Assembly: GCF_000760215.1 (NCBI RefSeq)
Contig: NZ_JNAW01000002.1
Span: forward strand, 528,300-592,299
DNA length: 64,000 nucleotides
Origin: Prochlorococcus sp. MIT 0603
Lineage (GTDB): Bacteria; Cyanobacteriota; Cyanobacteriia; PCC-6307; Cyanobiaceae
Direction: 5' to 3'
The notes under the pieces are model-generated. The model was given only the letters and a program-made list of their open reading frames with translations. It did not search any database and had not been told where the DNA came from. Positions 33,698 through 43,355 of the stretch are shown piece after piece. The translations under genes and the position numbers were made by a program. Numbering within the stretch: position 1 is the first letter of the stretch; each line of letters starts with the position of its first letter.

Positions 33698-35056
33698 TTA
33701 GAAAGATGTGGGAATCTCCAATGCCATAGAATAATTTGCAATCTTAGGAATGAAAGATTTATATTTAGGTTTTTGAGATAACAACTTAGACAATGCTGAG
33801 ACAGCTACTGAATATTGATTATCTAATGATGTACCTAGTTGATTTGCAGAAATATTGGTCTTATTTCTTTTACTTATTGAAGCTTCAATGTCAGGACTAA
33901 TACCATTCTTGTGAATATCGATACCTTTAGGAGTCAAATACTTAGCAACTGTAACTGTTAAGCCTGAACCATCAACAAGAGGTCTCACAGATTGAACAAG
34001 TCCTTTCCCAAAAGTCTTTTTGCCAACAAGAATACCTCTATTATTATCTTGAATTGCTGCAGACATAATTTCGCTAGCACTTGCAGACGCTTCGTTTACT
34101 AATAAAGCTAAAGGCTTAGAAATTAAAGCATTACCTGTAGCACGTCTAACATCTCGAATTCCATCTTTGGTTTTAGTACTGACAATTACGCCCTTATCTA
34201 AAAGCTGCCTACTCATATCAATACTAGCTTCTAATAAACCACCCGGGTTACTTCTTAAATCTATAATATAAGCATCAGGATTATTTTGTTTTAGGGAGGA
34301 TAAAGAATTTCTTAATTCATTGGCGGAATTAGAGCTAAATTGTCTAATTCTTATATATGCGATATTAATACCTGTGTTAGATTTATTGAGTCTACTAGTT
34401 ACTGATCGAATAGAGATTCGATCTCTTAATAGACTTAATACAAGAATTTTCTTGCCTCTTAATATTCCTATTTTTACAGATGTTCCCTTTTTGCCTCTTA
34501 TTAACTTAACAACATCCTCTACTCCCATTCCTTTTGTAGAAGTATCATCAATCGATACAATTATGTCATTTGGTTGAATACCGGCTTTAAAAGCCGGTGT
34601 ACCCTCTATAGGTGCTATTACAATAATATCTTTGGTATTAGAATCGATAGATATTTGTATACCTATTCCAGTAAGTTCGCCAGAAGTATCAATTTGCAAT
34701 TCTTTAAATTCTTTTGGATCTAAAAAACGTGTGTATGGGTCATCTAAAGTTGATAACATACCTCTGATAGTTTCATAAGCTTGACTTGTATCATGATATT
34801 TATTCGCTAGCACCTTACGACGTAATTTAAGCCAATCAGACTTATTATATTTACCTGTGGAATCCATATAATCTCTATATATAACTTGCCATACTTGATC
34901 GAGGACTTCTTTGGGGCTATCTTGAATTAATGACGATCTAGAGGAGGGTAAACAATAAGCAGGTAATATTGTAAAAAAAGACAGAGAAATATATATAATT
35001 GAAGTATTAAATAGCCTTGTAGGTTTTACTAATCTGTACTTATTAAATAAAGTCAT
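33698..35056 (-). CDS. Carboxyl-terminal processing protease (S41 family)
   Basis: 452 aa with a signal peptide (about residues 1-37), a PDZ domain (about 105-190: GELTGIGIQISIDS, GTPAFKAGIQPNDIIVSIDD) and the S41 catalytic core with Ser in NEASASASEIMSAA and Lys in GKKTFGKGLVQ about 25 residues later. CtpA-type enzymes trim the C-terminus of D1 in the lumen, and CtpB/C paralogues have other roles. Which paralogue this is cannot be settled from one copy. It is 31 bases from ispG on the same strand. Confidence 0.93.
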   Translation of the reverse strand: MTLFNKYRLVKPTRLFNTSIIYISLSFFTILPAYCLPSSRSSLIQDSPKEVLDQVWQVIYRDYMDSTGKYNKSDWLKLRRKVLANKYHDTSQAYETIRGMLSTLDDPYTRFLDPKEFKELQIDTSGELTGIGIQISIDSNTKDIIVIAPIEGTPAFKAGIQPNDIIVSIDDTSTKGMGVEDVVKLIRGKKGTSVKIGILRGKKILVLSLLRDRISIRSVTSRLNKSNTGINIAYIRIRQFSSNSANELRNSLSSLKQNNPDAYIIDLRSNPGGLLEASIDMSRQLLDKGVIVSTKTKDGIRDVRRATGNALISKPLALLVNEASASASEIMSAAIQDNNRGILVGKKTFGKGLVQSVRPLVDGSGLTVTVAKYLTPKGIDIHKNGISPDIEASISKRNKTNISANQLGTSLDNQYSVAVSALSKLLSQKPKYKSFIPKIANYSMALEIPTSF

Positions 35057-35087
35057 GAGAATATATTAATATAAATAATTAGCTAAA

Positions 35088-36323
35088 TTAGTCATTAGGG
35101 TCTATCCATTTACCATCTTGCTTAATTAAATCAACTAAAGCCTTAACTCCTTGATCTTCTGGTACTTTCCTTATCTCTTCTCTTCCTCTATATAAAGCTA
35201 TAACACCTTTGCCTTTGCCAACATAACCATAATCAGCATCTGCCATTTCACCTGGCCCATTAACTATGCATCCCATTACAGCTATATCTAATCCTGTTAA
35301 ATGGCTTGTCGCTTCTCGAACTTTAGCAACAACTTCTTCCAGATTGAACAACGTTCTGCCACAACTAGGACAGCTTATATATTCAACCATTGTCTTTCTA
35401 AGACCAACTGTTTGTAAAATTGAATATGCAACAGGAATTTCTTTTTCAGGCGCTTCTGTAAGTGAAACCCTTATCGTGTCTCCAATACCCTCTGATAAAA
35501 GAGTGCCTATTCCTACTGTACTTTTAATTCGTCCATAATCACCATCTCCCGCTTCAGTTACACCTAAATGAAGCGGATAATTAAAGCCTTCTTTATCCAT
35601 AGTGTCTGCCATAAGTCTATAGGCTGCCAACATTACTGGAGGTCTAGATGCTTTCATTGAAATAACAATATTGTGAAAATCCAAAGAATCACAGATCCTA
35701 ATAAACTCCATCGCAGATTCAACCATACCTAATGGTGTATCTCCATATTGGAAAAGCATTCTTTCTGCTAGAGAGCCATGATTCACTCCTATTCTTAATG
35801 CCTTATTCTGTATCTTTAATGTATTAACTATAGGTTCAAAATTACGAATGATTTTATTTTTTATATCCTGAATTTCATCATCTGAAAATTCAGTACGAGA
35901 TGGATCTGGCTTAGAGAATACAAACAAACCAGGATTTATCCTTACTTTATCAACATGCTTTGCTACTTCCAGTGCTATTTTCATTCCGTTATGATGAACA
36001 TCAGCGACTAAAGGGACAGGAAGATAAGTTTTTTGTAATTTTTCTTTTATCGCTCCAACTGCTTTTGCATGAGAAAGTGAAGGTACTGTTAATCTGACTA
36101 TTTCACAGCCAACTTCATGTAATCGTCTGATAGCAGAGCTAGAACCCTCAATATCCAAAGTATCTTCATTGATCATCGATTGTACGCATACAGGATGATC
36201 ACTTCCTATAGAAATACTTCCAACCTGAACTGATCGTGTTTTTCTACGTATGATTTGAGTGCTATAGCGACGTGCAACAAGTTCGTTAGTTTTGTCAGTT
36301 AAGGTATCTGTAGTCATAATCAA
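35088..36323 (-). CDS. ispG: 4-hydroxy-3-methylbut-2-en-1-yl diphosphate synthase IspG
   Basis: 411 aa. It is the penultimate enzyme of the MEP isoprenoid pathway and a 4Fe-4S enzyme. Cysteines in [11 protein letters not shown] (CxxC) and [11 protein letters not shown], and the family start [19 protein letters not shown], are present. In cyanobacteria it is thought to be fed by ferredoxin. Start ATG at 36323. An internal ATG two codons later (36317) is the alternative. Confidence 0.96.
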   Translation of the reverse strand: MIMTTDTLTDKTNELVARRYSTQIIRRKTRSVQVGSISIGSDHPVCVQSMINEDTLDIEGSSSAIRRLHEVGCEIVRLTVPSLSHAKAVGAIKEKLQKTYLPVPLVADVHHNGMKIALEVAKHVDKVRINPGLFVFSKPDPSRTEFSDDEIQDIKNKIIRNFEPIVNTLKIQNKALRIGVNHGSLAERMLFQYGDTPLGMVESAMEFIRICDSLDFHNIVISMKASRPPVMLAAYRLMADTMDKEGFNYPLHLGVTEAGDGDYGRIKSTVGIGTLLSEGIGDTIRVSLTEAPEKEIPVAYSILQTVGLRKTMVEYISCPSCGRTLFNLEEVVAKVREATSHLTGLDIAVMGCIVNGPGEMADADYGYVGKGKGVIALYRGREEIRKVPEDQGVKALVDLIKQDGKWIDPND

Positions 36324-36360
36324 TTCATCTACTAATAGGAATAAAAAAGTGAAGTTTCAC

Positions 36361-36933
36361 TTAGATTGAATTAAATTCTGTAAGCTTTTTATGCACTTCA
36401 TTTAAATCAATAGAAGTCAAGTTATAGGGCTTACCTTCTAATTTTGAAGGGTTTCGTAAAAGATAAGAAGGGTGAAAAATTGGCATTAATAAAATTCCAT
36501 TCCAATTGTGCCATGTTCCTCTCGTTTCAGTAATTTTAAGTCTCTCTCCAAGTATTGCATGTAAGGCAGAAGAACCCAGCAAAAGAATTACCAATGGCTT
36601 AACAAGCTTTATTTGTTGATAAAGCCATGGAAGATGTAAAGAGATCTCTTTTTTAGTAGGTACCCTGTTATTTGGTGGTCTTGTCTTAATCAAATTAGTA
36701 ATATAAACGTCCTTACACAGATCAAATCCTGCCTGTGTCAAAAGCAAATCTAACAATTTCCCTGATCTTCCCACAAAAGGAACTGTAAGTTTTTCTTCCA
36801 TGGCACCAGGTGCTTCGCCTATGAGCATTAATGGTGAGGATTTATCTCCTTTACCAATAACAACTGGGCTTAGGAGATCTGAAATGCCACATGATTGACA
36901 TATTGGATTGCCCAACGAATCATTAATAGTCAT
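36361..36933 (-). CDS. Family-4 uracil-DNA glycosylase homologue lacking two cluster cysteines
   Basis: 190 aa. It keeps CQSCG near the N-terminus, motif A GEAPGAMEE, FVGRSGKLLDLLL and motif B HPSYLLR of type-4 UDGs. Family members bind 4Fe-4S through four cysteines. The third, normally in KCRPP, is Thr (IKTRPPNNR), and the fourth, normally ACxPWL, is His (SLHLPWL). The cluster may be lost or bound differently. It removes uracil from DNA in base-excision repair if active. It lies between ispG and a VOC gene, all on the minus strand. Confidence 0.83.
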   Translation of the reverse strand: MTINDSLGNPICQSCGISDLLSPVVIGKGDKSSPLMLIGEAPGAMEEKLTVPFVGRSGKLLDLLLTQAGFDLCKDVYITNLIKTRPPNNRVPTKKEISLHLPWLYQQIKLVKPLVILLLGSSALHAILGERLKITETRGTWHNWNGILLMPIFHPSYLLRNPSKLEGKPYNLTSIDLNEVHKKLTEFNSI

Positions 36934-36960
36934 TTTTTACTCTATTAGTTTTCTAAGCAG

Positions 36961-37350
36961 CTATTTAGAAAAAGGGACAAAAATCAAGAATTTATTATCT
37001 TCTATATCAGAAAACCATGCTTCTGCTCCAAAGGATTCAAGTTTTGGTTCACCTAGTAAGATTCCTCCCAATTCTTTAATTTTTGGAATTATATTTTCAA
37101 GTACACCAAGTGGATCCTGCGATGGTTTCTTTTGAAAGCAGATACTAATTGATGGAGGGTCCGACTTCGAAAGATACGAATTCTCAGATGGTTTGAAGAA
37201 AGTCATCCTCATAGAAATCTCAAGGGGTATCAAAAAATCTTCTGAGCTATATCCATTAAGAACTGGATGACCTATTAATAGAGAGTAGAATTTTGCTAAT
37301 TTCTCTGGATTGGGTGAAGAGAATAAAAAACTGGTTTGATTAAAATCCAC
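36961..37350 (-). CDS. VOC (glyoxalase/bleomycin resistance) superfamily protein
   Basis: 129 aa with two beta-alpha-beta-beta-beta repeats: FLFSSPNPEKLAKFYSLLIG and GVLENIIPKIKELGGILLGE, then WFSDIEDNKFLIFV. This is the vicinal-oxygen-chelate fold. The usual metal ligands (His/Glu) are not clear. The N-terminal strand has none and the last has Asp in DIEDNKF, so whether it is an enzyme or a binding protein is open. Confidence 0.75.
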   Translation of the reverse strand: MDFNQTSFLFSSPNPEKLAKFYSLLIGHPVLNGYSSEDFLIPLEISMRMTFFKPSENSYLSKSDPPSISICFQKKPSQDPLGVLENIIPKIKELGGILLGEPKLESFGAEAWFSDIEDNKFLIFVPFSK

Positions 37351-37445
37351 AACTTTAATTTATATAATTTATATAGGTTATTAAAAACACTCACAAAGTA
37401 GGTTGAGATGGTGAACGATGGATCAAAAGAAAACATTAAAAAATC

Positions 37446-38627
37446 ATGAACACTAATAATTCAATCTCAAAAAGAGCTATTGGCTTAAAACCATCACTAA
37501 CTCTAGAGATAAGCGCCTTAGCTCAAAAACTAAAGTTAGAGGGAAGAGATATATGTAGCTTGAGTGCAGGGGAACCAGATTTTGATACGCCAAATTTTAT
37601 TATCGAAGCATGCAAAAAAGCACTAGATGAAGGAATAACAAGATATGGGCCAGCAGCTGGAGACCTGGAACTAAGAAAGGCATTGGCTAAAAAGCTTACA
37701 GAATCATATGAATTTAATATTGGTAGTGAAAATTTACTCATAACAAATGGGGGCAAGCAAGCGATATTTAATGTCCTTCAAATCATTCTTGACGAAGGGG
37801 ATGAAGTTTTAATTCCATCACCCTTTTGGCTTAGTTACCCCGAAATAACAAGATTTGCAGGAGGAATTCCTATATCAATAAAAACTTCTCCAGAAGAAGG
37901 ATTCAAATTACATATCAATAATGTGGAAGAAAAGATTACAAGCAAGACAAAAGTCCTAATTCTGAATTCACCCTGTAATCCAACTGGGAGGGTTATGAAA
38001 TTAGATGAATTACAAGATATTGCAAACCTACTAAGAAAATATCCCAATATTTTTGTTATCAGTGATGAAATCTATGAGTACTTAATTGCAGAAGACCAAA
38101 TTCACATACATTTATCTAGAATAGCCCCAGATTTAAAAGAAAGAATTTTTACAGTCAATGGTTTTGCAAAAGCCTGGGCAATGACAGGATGGAGAGTTGG
38201 ATATTTACAAGGTAATAGCCAAATAATTAATAAGGCAATTGCTTTACAAAGCCAAAGTACTAGTAACGTATGTAGCTTTGCTCAAAAAGGTGCGTTAGCA
38301 GCAATAACAGAAATGCCAAACGGTATCGAGCATATGATTGATAGCTTTAACTCAAGGAGAGAAATCCTTACTAACGGTATCAACCAAATATCAGGCTTGA
38401 GCATTTGCCCACAACATGGGGCATTCTATGCCTTCCCCCTTCTTGATGCACATCTACCAAACTCATTAGATTTTTGTAAGACTGCTTTAGAAGAAGAAGG
38501 GCTAGCTCTAATACCTGGGATTGCTTTTGGGGATGATCGTTGTATTCGTATATCATGTTCAGCATCTAGTGCAATTATTACTGATGGCTTAACTAGGTTG
38601 AATTCAGTTGTAAAAAGACTCAGTTGA
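37446..38627 (+). CDS. aspC: Class I aminotransferase (aspartate aminotransferase-like)
   Basis: 393 aa PLP enzyme. Seen: LSAGEPDFDTPNFI, RYGPAAG, NSPCNPTGRV, VISDEIYEYL, and the PLP lysine in NGFAKAWAMTGWRVGYL (about residue 238), with the substrate-carboxylate Arg in CIRISCSAS. This is the 1-gamma (thermophile/cyanobacterial) type of aspartate/prephenate aminotransferase. Transfer of nitrogen to oxaloacetate or prephenate is the likely role. Confidence 0.9.
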   Translation: MNTNNSISKRAIGLKPSLTLEISALAQKLKLEGRDICSLSAGEPDFDTPNFIIEACKKALDEGITRYGPAAGDLELRKALAKKLTESYEFNIGSENLLITNGGKQAIFNVLQIILDEGDEVLIPSPFWLSYPEITRFAGGIPISIKTSPEEGFKLHINNVEEKITSKTKVLILNSPCNPTGRVMKLDELQDIANLLRKYPNIFVISDEIYEYLIAEDQIHIHLSRIAPDLKERIFTVNGFAKAWAMTGWRVGYLQGNSQIINKAIALQSQSTSNVCSFAQKGALAAITEMPNGIEHMIDSFNSRREILTNGINQISGLSICPQHGAFYAFPLLDAHLPNSLDFCKTALEEEGLALIPGIAFGDDRCIRISCSASSAIITDGLTRLNSVVKRLS

Positions 38628-38655
38628 ATAGATGATAGATGCTTAGTTTGTTAAA

Positions 38656-39567
38656 ATGAAAATGCTTCATATACAAAAAAAAATAAAATCAACAACAATA
38701 ATACTAATAGTATTAGTGCAATTGCTACTTAGCGGCAATGCTTTCGCTAAAGAAAGGCTAGTAATAAGTGCCATCCCTGATCAGAATCCTGAGAAACTTA
38801 ATAGGTTATATTCATTGCTAGCGCAAGAACTCTCAGAAAGCTTAGGTATAAAAGTCATTTATAAGCCTGTAGTTAATTATCAAGCAGCAGTAAGTGCCTT
38901 TCGAACAGGAGATTTAGATTTAGTATGGTTTGGGGGCTTAACAGGTGTGCAAGCTAGGCTTCAAAAGCCTGGTTCCAAGGTAATAGCACAAAGAGATATT
39001 GATGCTAATTTTCGTAGTGTTTTTATTGCAAATACAAAAAGTAAAATAAAATCTATAAAAGATATTTATCAACTAAAGGCTCTAGGAGGTAGACGATTCA
39101 CATTTGGATCTGAAAGTTCAACATCTGGAAGATTGATGCCACAATATTTCCTGAATAAAGCAAATGTAACCATAGCTGATTTCAAAGGAGGAAAAGCAGG
39201 TTTTAGTGGTAGTCATGATGCAACTATAGCTTTAGTTAAAAGTGGCTCATATGAAGCCGGAGCACTAAACGAAGAGGTTTGGAAAGATAATCTAAGGAGT
39301 GGTCGTGTCTCAGAAAACAAAGTCATAGTGATATGGAGAACACCTCCATATGCCGACTACCATTGGCTTGCTCTACCAAATCTCGATAAAAGATTTGGTA
39401 GAGGCTTTACCAAGAAACTAAGAACTAATATTTTAGGGTTTAACCTAAAGAACCCTCGTCAAGCAAAGATATTAACTTTGTTTAATGCTAAAAAGTTTAT
39501 TGAAGCTAATGAGCATCAATACAAGAATATAGAGAGTATTGGGAGGGAACTAGGGAAAATCAGATGA
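38656..39567 (+). CDS. phnD: Phosphonate/phosphite-type ABC transporter substrate-binding protein (PhnD-like)
   Basis: 303 aa with a signal peptide (cleaved near SGNAFAKE, residues 28-35). The mature part shows LVISAIPDQNPEKLNRLYS, VNYQAAVSAFRTGDLDLVWFGG and the SESSTSGRLMPQYFL oxyanion-binding block of PhnD/PtxB-type binding proteins. Ligand may be phosphite, phosphonate or another oxyanion such as selenate, as this subfamily is annotated variously. No C-P lyase or ptxD gene is in the window. It overlaps phnC by 4 bases. Confidence 0.85.
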   Translation: MKMLHIQKKIKSTTIILIVLVQLLLSGNAFAKERLVISAIPDQNPEKLNRLYSLLAQELSESLGIKVIYKPVVNYQAAVSAFRTGDLDLVWFGGLTGVQARLQKPGSKVIAQRDIDANFRSVFIANTKSKIKSIKDIYQLKALGGRRFTFGSESSTSGRLMPQYFLNKANVTIADFKGGKAGFSGSHDATIALVKSGSYEAGALNEEVWKDNLRSGRVSENKVIVIWRTPPYADYHWLALPNLDKRFGRGFTKKLRTNILGFNLKNPRQAKILTLFNAKKFIEANEHQYKNIESIGRELGKIR

Positions 39568-40298
39568 ATACTTTGCTCGAAGCTAATGGTGTTAGTGTTA
39601 AAGGGATGACTGGGTTTAGGCTAAAGGATATAAATCTCAAAATAGATTTAGGAGATAAAGTAGCTCTTATAGGAAAAAGCGGATCTGGTAAAACAACATT
39701 ATTAAACGTTCTTAATGGAGCACTAACTTGTGACGGTGACGTATTATTTAATGGGCAACATGTGAAAGGATTAAAAAGAAAGTATAGACGTAACATTGCA
39801 ACATTTTGGCAGGATTTAAGACTTATCGAAGAACTATCTGTTGGTCAAAATATAAATTGCGGAGCATTAGGAAAACACAATCCAATTTGGGCACTTAGAA
39901 ATTTAATGGGGGAAATAGGAACAAAGAAATGTATTACCTGCATGGACGCTGCTGAGTTATCCATAGATCTTATAAATGAAGATATAACTAAATTATCTAG
40001 TGGTCAAAGAACAAGAGTAGCTATAGCAAGACTTTTTAGGCAAGAGTCGGAAATAATTCTGGCAGACGAGCCGTTTTCTCATCTTGATAAAGTCTTAACT
40101 AAAAAAATATTGAACACCTTCTTACATTTAAAAAGCTACCAAGATTTAAATATTGCTAATACTTATTTAATAAGCATTCATCAACTAGAATTACTAGATA
40201 AATTCACTCGTGTTATAGGATTAAAGGGAGGAGAAATTGTGTTGGACTATCAAGCTACTCAAATCAAAACAGAAGATATCGAGAATTTGTACAAATAG
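39564..40298 (+). CDS. phnC: ABC transporter ATP-binding protein (PhnC-like)
   Basis: 244 aa. Walker A GKSGSGKTTLLN (about residue 37), Q-loop near TFWQDLRLIEELSVG, signature LSSGQRTRVAIARLF and Walker B IILADEPFSHLD are all intact. It energises the PhnD/PhnE system. ATG overlaps the phnD TGA, and a purine-rich Shine-Dalgarno-like GGGAGGAGA near 40226-40234 inside its 3' end may serve the permease start. Confidence 0.9.
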   Translation: MNTLLEANGVSVKGMTGFRLKDINLKIDLGDKVALIGKSGSGKTTLLNVLNGALTCDGDVLFNGQHVKGLKRKYRRNIATFWQDLRLIEELSVGQNINCGALGKHNPIWALRNLMGEIGTKKCITCMDAAELSIDLINEDITKLSSGQRTRVAIARLFRQESEIILADEPFSHLDKVLTKKILNTFLHLKSYQDLNIANTYLISIHQLELLDKFTRVIGLKGGEIVLDYQATQIKTEDIENLYK

Positions 40299-41859
40299 TA
40301 TTTTGAAATCATATCTGATTAGAAAGCCTGTAATTACGTTATTACCTGTATTAGGAATAATCCCTGTGGTTATTCAATTACTCCATGGTCTACATATTGG
40401 TGGCCTTAATACTTTATCTAATTTCTTTTTATCTGCGTTTCAACCATCACTAGAAAAAAGCGTACTGATTAGCAGCTGGCATGGTATTCAAGTTACTTTC
40501 GGTATAGGGTTAATTTCATGGAGCATTAGTCTCTCAATCGGTCTTATTCTTGGCATTGCCACTTCATATACATTTAACAGTATTGTAGAGATACCAGAAA
40601 TTATACCGACATCCCTTAGGCGAATACTAACTATTCCTAGAGCTACACATGAATTGATTTGGGGATTACTACTTTTACAGATATTTGGACTAGCCCCATG
40701 GATTGCCATTCTTGCTATTGCTGTTCCATATTCATCTTTAATGGCAAGAGTATTTTCAGAACAGATTGACAAGATTAATTCTAAAACGTTAACTGCAATA
40801 AATCAAACTGGATGCAGCAAATTTTCAATACTCTCTACGGCTTTGTTCCCAAAAATAATTCCAATAATTGGAACATATGGGTTTTACCGTCTTGAATGTG
40901 CGATACGAGGTGCCACATTGTTAGGTGTTTTTGGGCTTGGTGGTATTGGCACTGAATTACAATTAAGCATAATGTCATTGCAATTTAATGAGGTCTGGAG
41001 CTCTATGTGGATGTTGGTTATAGCAATATTTCTATTAGAGAAAACATGCAGATGGTTACAGAATCCGGAATTATATGTTCGGAATATAGGTATGTATTCT
41101 ATAGGGATATCATTGTTAATAATATTATCCTCTGCTATAAGTCTAATATGCCTAGATAAGTTAGGAGTAGAGATATTTAGTGCCTCACGTTACCATTCGT
41201 TTAACTTCCCAAGTATAATTCATCTAAAATCAGCTTTGATAAATTTACCTTGGTTTAAACTTATTATAGAAACAATAAGCTTAACATTGATTGCATCACT
41301 AGTTGCGACAGGGGTGCCCCCGCTCTTATTGATGCTAGGACCAAGTAAGATTGCCCAAAGCCTTATTAGTTTTATATGGATTTTCTTTAGAATAATACCA
41401 CCACCACTTACATCAATGTTGTTATTATTAAGCACAACGCCAACAATATCTGTCGCTGCTCTAGCATTAGCAATACAAAATATGGCTGTACTTGGTAGAC
41501 TATTAAAGGATAGAATAGACCAGAGTGATGATAGATACCTTAATTCTATAAAAGCCACGGGTGCTAATGATCATATTTCTTGGTTCTATGGCAAGTTATC
41601 ATCAGAAAGCACTAATTATTTAACCTATGCCCTATATAGATCAGACGTTATTTTACGTGAAAGTATAGTCGTTGGAATGGCAGGAGGAACAGGTTTGGGA
41701 TGGCAATTAAAAGAGTCCATAAGTTCTTTTGCATGGGAAGAAGTTATGCTCATTACAATAGTATTTATAATAATTACACTAATAGGCGAAACAGTAAGCG
41801 AAAGACTTCAAAAACGTCTACTTTACGACGAACATAAAGAAATGCACTTAATATCATAA
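40237..41859 (+). CDS. phnE: ABC transporter permease, double-length (PhnE-PhnE-like fusion)
   Basis: 540 aa from a TTG at 40237 that follows GGGAGGAGA, or 518 aa from a TTG at 40303 just after the phnC stop. It has two permease modules, each with about six helices. The first coupling motif lies near FSEQIDKINSKTLTAINQTG, the second near LLKDRIDQSDDRYLNSIKAT. Usual PhnE is about 270 aa and forms a homodimer, so this is a tandem fusion. It completes the phnD-phnC-phnE operon. Confidence 0.87.
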   Translation: MCWTIKLLKSKQKISRICTNSILKSYLIRKPVITLLPVLGIIPVVIQLLHGLHIGGLNTLSNFFLSAFQPSLEKSVLISSWHGIQVTFGIGLISWSISLSIGLILGIATSYTFNSIVEIPEIIPTSLRRILTIPRATHELIWGLLLLQIFGLAPWIAILAIAVPYSSLMARVFSEQIDKINSKTLTAINQTGCSKFSILSTALFPKIIPIIGTYGFYRLECAIRGATLLGVFGLGGIGTELQLSIMSLQFNEVWSSMWMLVIAIFLLEKTCRWLQNPELYVRNIGMYSIGISLLIILSSAISLICLDKLGVEIFSASRYHSFNFPSIIHLKSALINLPWFKLIIETISLTLIASLVATGVPPLLLMLGPSKIAQSLISFIWIFFRIIPPPLTSMLLLLSTTPTISVAALALAIQNMAVLGRLLKDRIDQSDDRYLNSIKATGANDHISWFYGKLSSESTNYLTYALYRSDVILRESIVVGMAGGTGLGWQLKESISSFAWEEVMLITIVFIIITLIGETVSERLQKRLLYDEHKEMHLIS

Positions 41860-41872
41860 TAGACTAACCATA

Positions 41873-42520
41873 ATGACAAATACATCCATAAGACAGTTAA
41901 TAGTATTCGGCGACAGCACAGTATATGGATGGGGTGATATTGATGGAGGAGGTTGGTGTGCAAGGCTTCAACGATATTGGATGCAACTAGAAGATAAGCC
42001 GACCATTTATCAACTTGGTATTAGAGGAGACGGACTTGAAAAAGTTGCACAGAGATGGCATAGAGAATGGGAATGTCGAGGTGAGTTCAGAAGAGCTAAG
42101 CCTACAGGGTTGCTATTATCAATAGGTCTAAATGATACTGCCAAGGTAGGTAGAGAAGATGGGCGTCCACAATTATCTAAGGATGCGTTTAGATTCGGAT
42201 TAGAAGAGCTTCTTAAAAAGATTAAAAAGGAAACCTACGTAATGGTTATGGGTTTAACTCCTGTCGACGAAAGTAAAATGCCATATGCCAACTGTCTCTG
42301 GTATTCCAATCAAGATTGTTTAAGCTATGAAAGACTTATCGAAGAATGTTGCTTAGAATTAGATATTCCTTTCTTGCCAACATTTCAAGAGTTGAGGAAG
42401 GAGACTCTGTATGAGGAATGGATAATGTCCGACGGCATTCATCTTAATTCACAAGGTCATCAATGGCTTTTCAAGAAGGTATTAGCATGGCATCCATTAA
42501 GCAAATGGGCATCCGAATAA
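41873..42520 (+). CDS. GDSL/SGNH-family hydrolase
   Basis: 215 aa. Block I GDSTVYGWGDIDGGGW (catalytic Ser), block II with GIRGDG, block III LLLSIGLNDT (GxND) and block V SDGIHLNSQGHQW (D-x-x-H) are in place, so it should be an active esterase, lipase or acetyl-hydrolase. No signal peptide, so probably cytoplasmic. It follows the Phn permease by 13 bases, possibly in the same transcript. Confidence 0.85.
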   Translation: MTNTSIRQLIVFGDSTVYGWGDIDGGGWCARLQRYWMQLEDKPTIYQLGIRGDGLEKVAQRWHREWECRGEFRRAKPTGLLLSIGLNDTAKVGREDGRPQLSKDAFRFGLEELLKKIKKETYVMVMGLTPVDESKMPYANCLWYSNQDCLSYERLIEECCLELDIPFLPTFQELRKETLYEEWIMSDGIHLNSQGHQWLFKKVLAWHPLSKWASE

Positions 42521-42548
42521 GATAAGATTAACTATAAAGTGGTTACTA

Positions 42549-43295
42549 TTAATTAATATTTATAAGTAATATAGCTATTAGCATAGAAAGTAAAGCGGCA
42601 AACAATGTCTGGATGAAATTAACGACCTCATTAGTAAGCCACGAAATACGTTGCTGAAATACCGCGCCAAAATAACTTTCCATAATCGTTGCTATAAAGC
42701 CACTTGTAATAACTATAAAAAGAGATTGAAGAGAATTAATGAATGACAATAGGAACATTACTAGTCCCATAATGAGACTGCCAAAAAAGCTTGCATATGT
42801 ACCCTCAAGACTTATTGCTCCATCAGTACCTGCTTTCGCACGCTTGAGGTTAGTAATCAAAAAAGTCTTCCTGCCATATCTTTTTCCTATCTCACTTCCA
42901 AATGTATCTGCTAACTTTGCCGAGAAGCTAGAAGAAAAACCTATAAATATAAAGTATTCACCATATCCACTAAAGAGCTGATAAGCAATAGCCAAGATAG
43001 CACCTGTAGCCGCAGAGCCCCAGACATTCTCAGGTCCACGTCTACCACCACGCCCCTCAGCTATACCTCTAGACTTCTTATATGAAAATCCAATTTTAGT
43101 TACAAGAGTTCCAAGTAATAAGTAAAGAGCTACTGCAAACCAACCTGACCACCCTAAACAAGCTAAAAGTATTGTTCCTAATATTCCAGCATGAAGCCAA
43201 CCTGTGTTGGTAAGGAATGGAAATCTCTGAGCAATTGCAATAATTAGAAAATTGATACAAAATGCCCAGGCCCAAGAATTATAAATAGATGGCAT
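42549..43295 (-). CDS. DUF92/TIGR00297 membrane protein (phytyl-phosphate kinase VTE6-like)
   Basis: 248 aa with about six membrane helices. Conserved blocks are GWLHAGILGTILLACLGWSG, RRGPENVWGSAATGAI and SFSAKLADTFGSEIGKRYGR. The plant VTE6 and its Synechocystis relative phosphorylate phytyl phosphate to phytyl diphosphate for tocopherol and chlorophyll phytol recycling. The same function here is likely but not certain. The conserved D in KLADTFGSE fits the CTP-dependent kinase family. Confidence 0.8.
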   Translation of the reverse strand: MPSIYNSWAWAFCINFLIIAIAQRFPFLTNTGWLHAGILGTILLACLGWSGWFAVALYLLLGTLVTKIGFSYKKSRGIAEGRGGRRGPENVWGSAATGAILAIAYQLFSGYGEYFIFIGFSSSFSAKLADTFGSEIGKRYGRKTFLITNLKRAKAGTDGAISLEGTYASFFGSLIMGLVMFLLSFINSLQSLFIVITSGFIATIMESYFGAVFQQRISWLTNEVVNFIQTLFAALLSMLIAILLININ

Positions 43296-43355
43296 GGTTA
43301 ATCATGCTTTGAATATTTAATATTCTATTAAAAAAATGGTCGCCGAAACAAAAGT

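Noticed and set aside
41220-41558. Minus-strand frame inside the permease gene
   Set aside because: It is antisense to membrane-helix coding, which favours long reverse frames.
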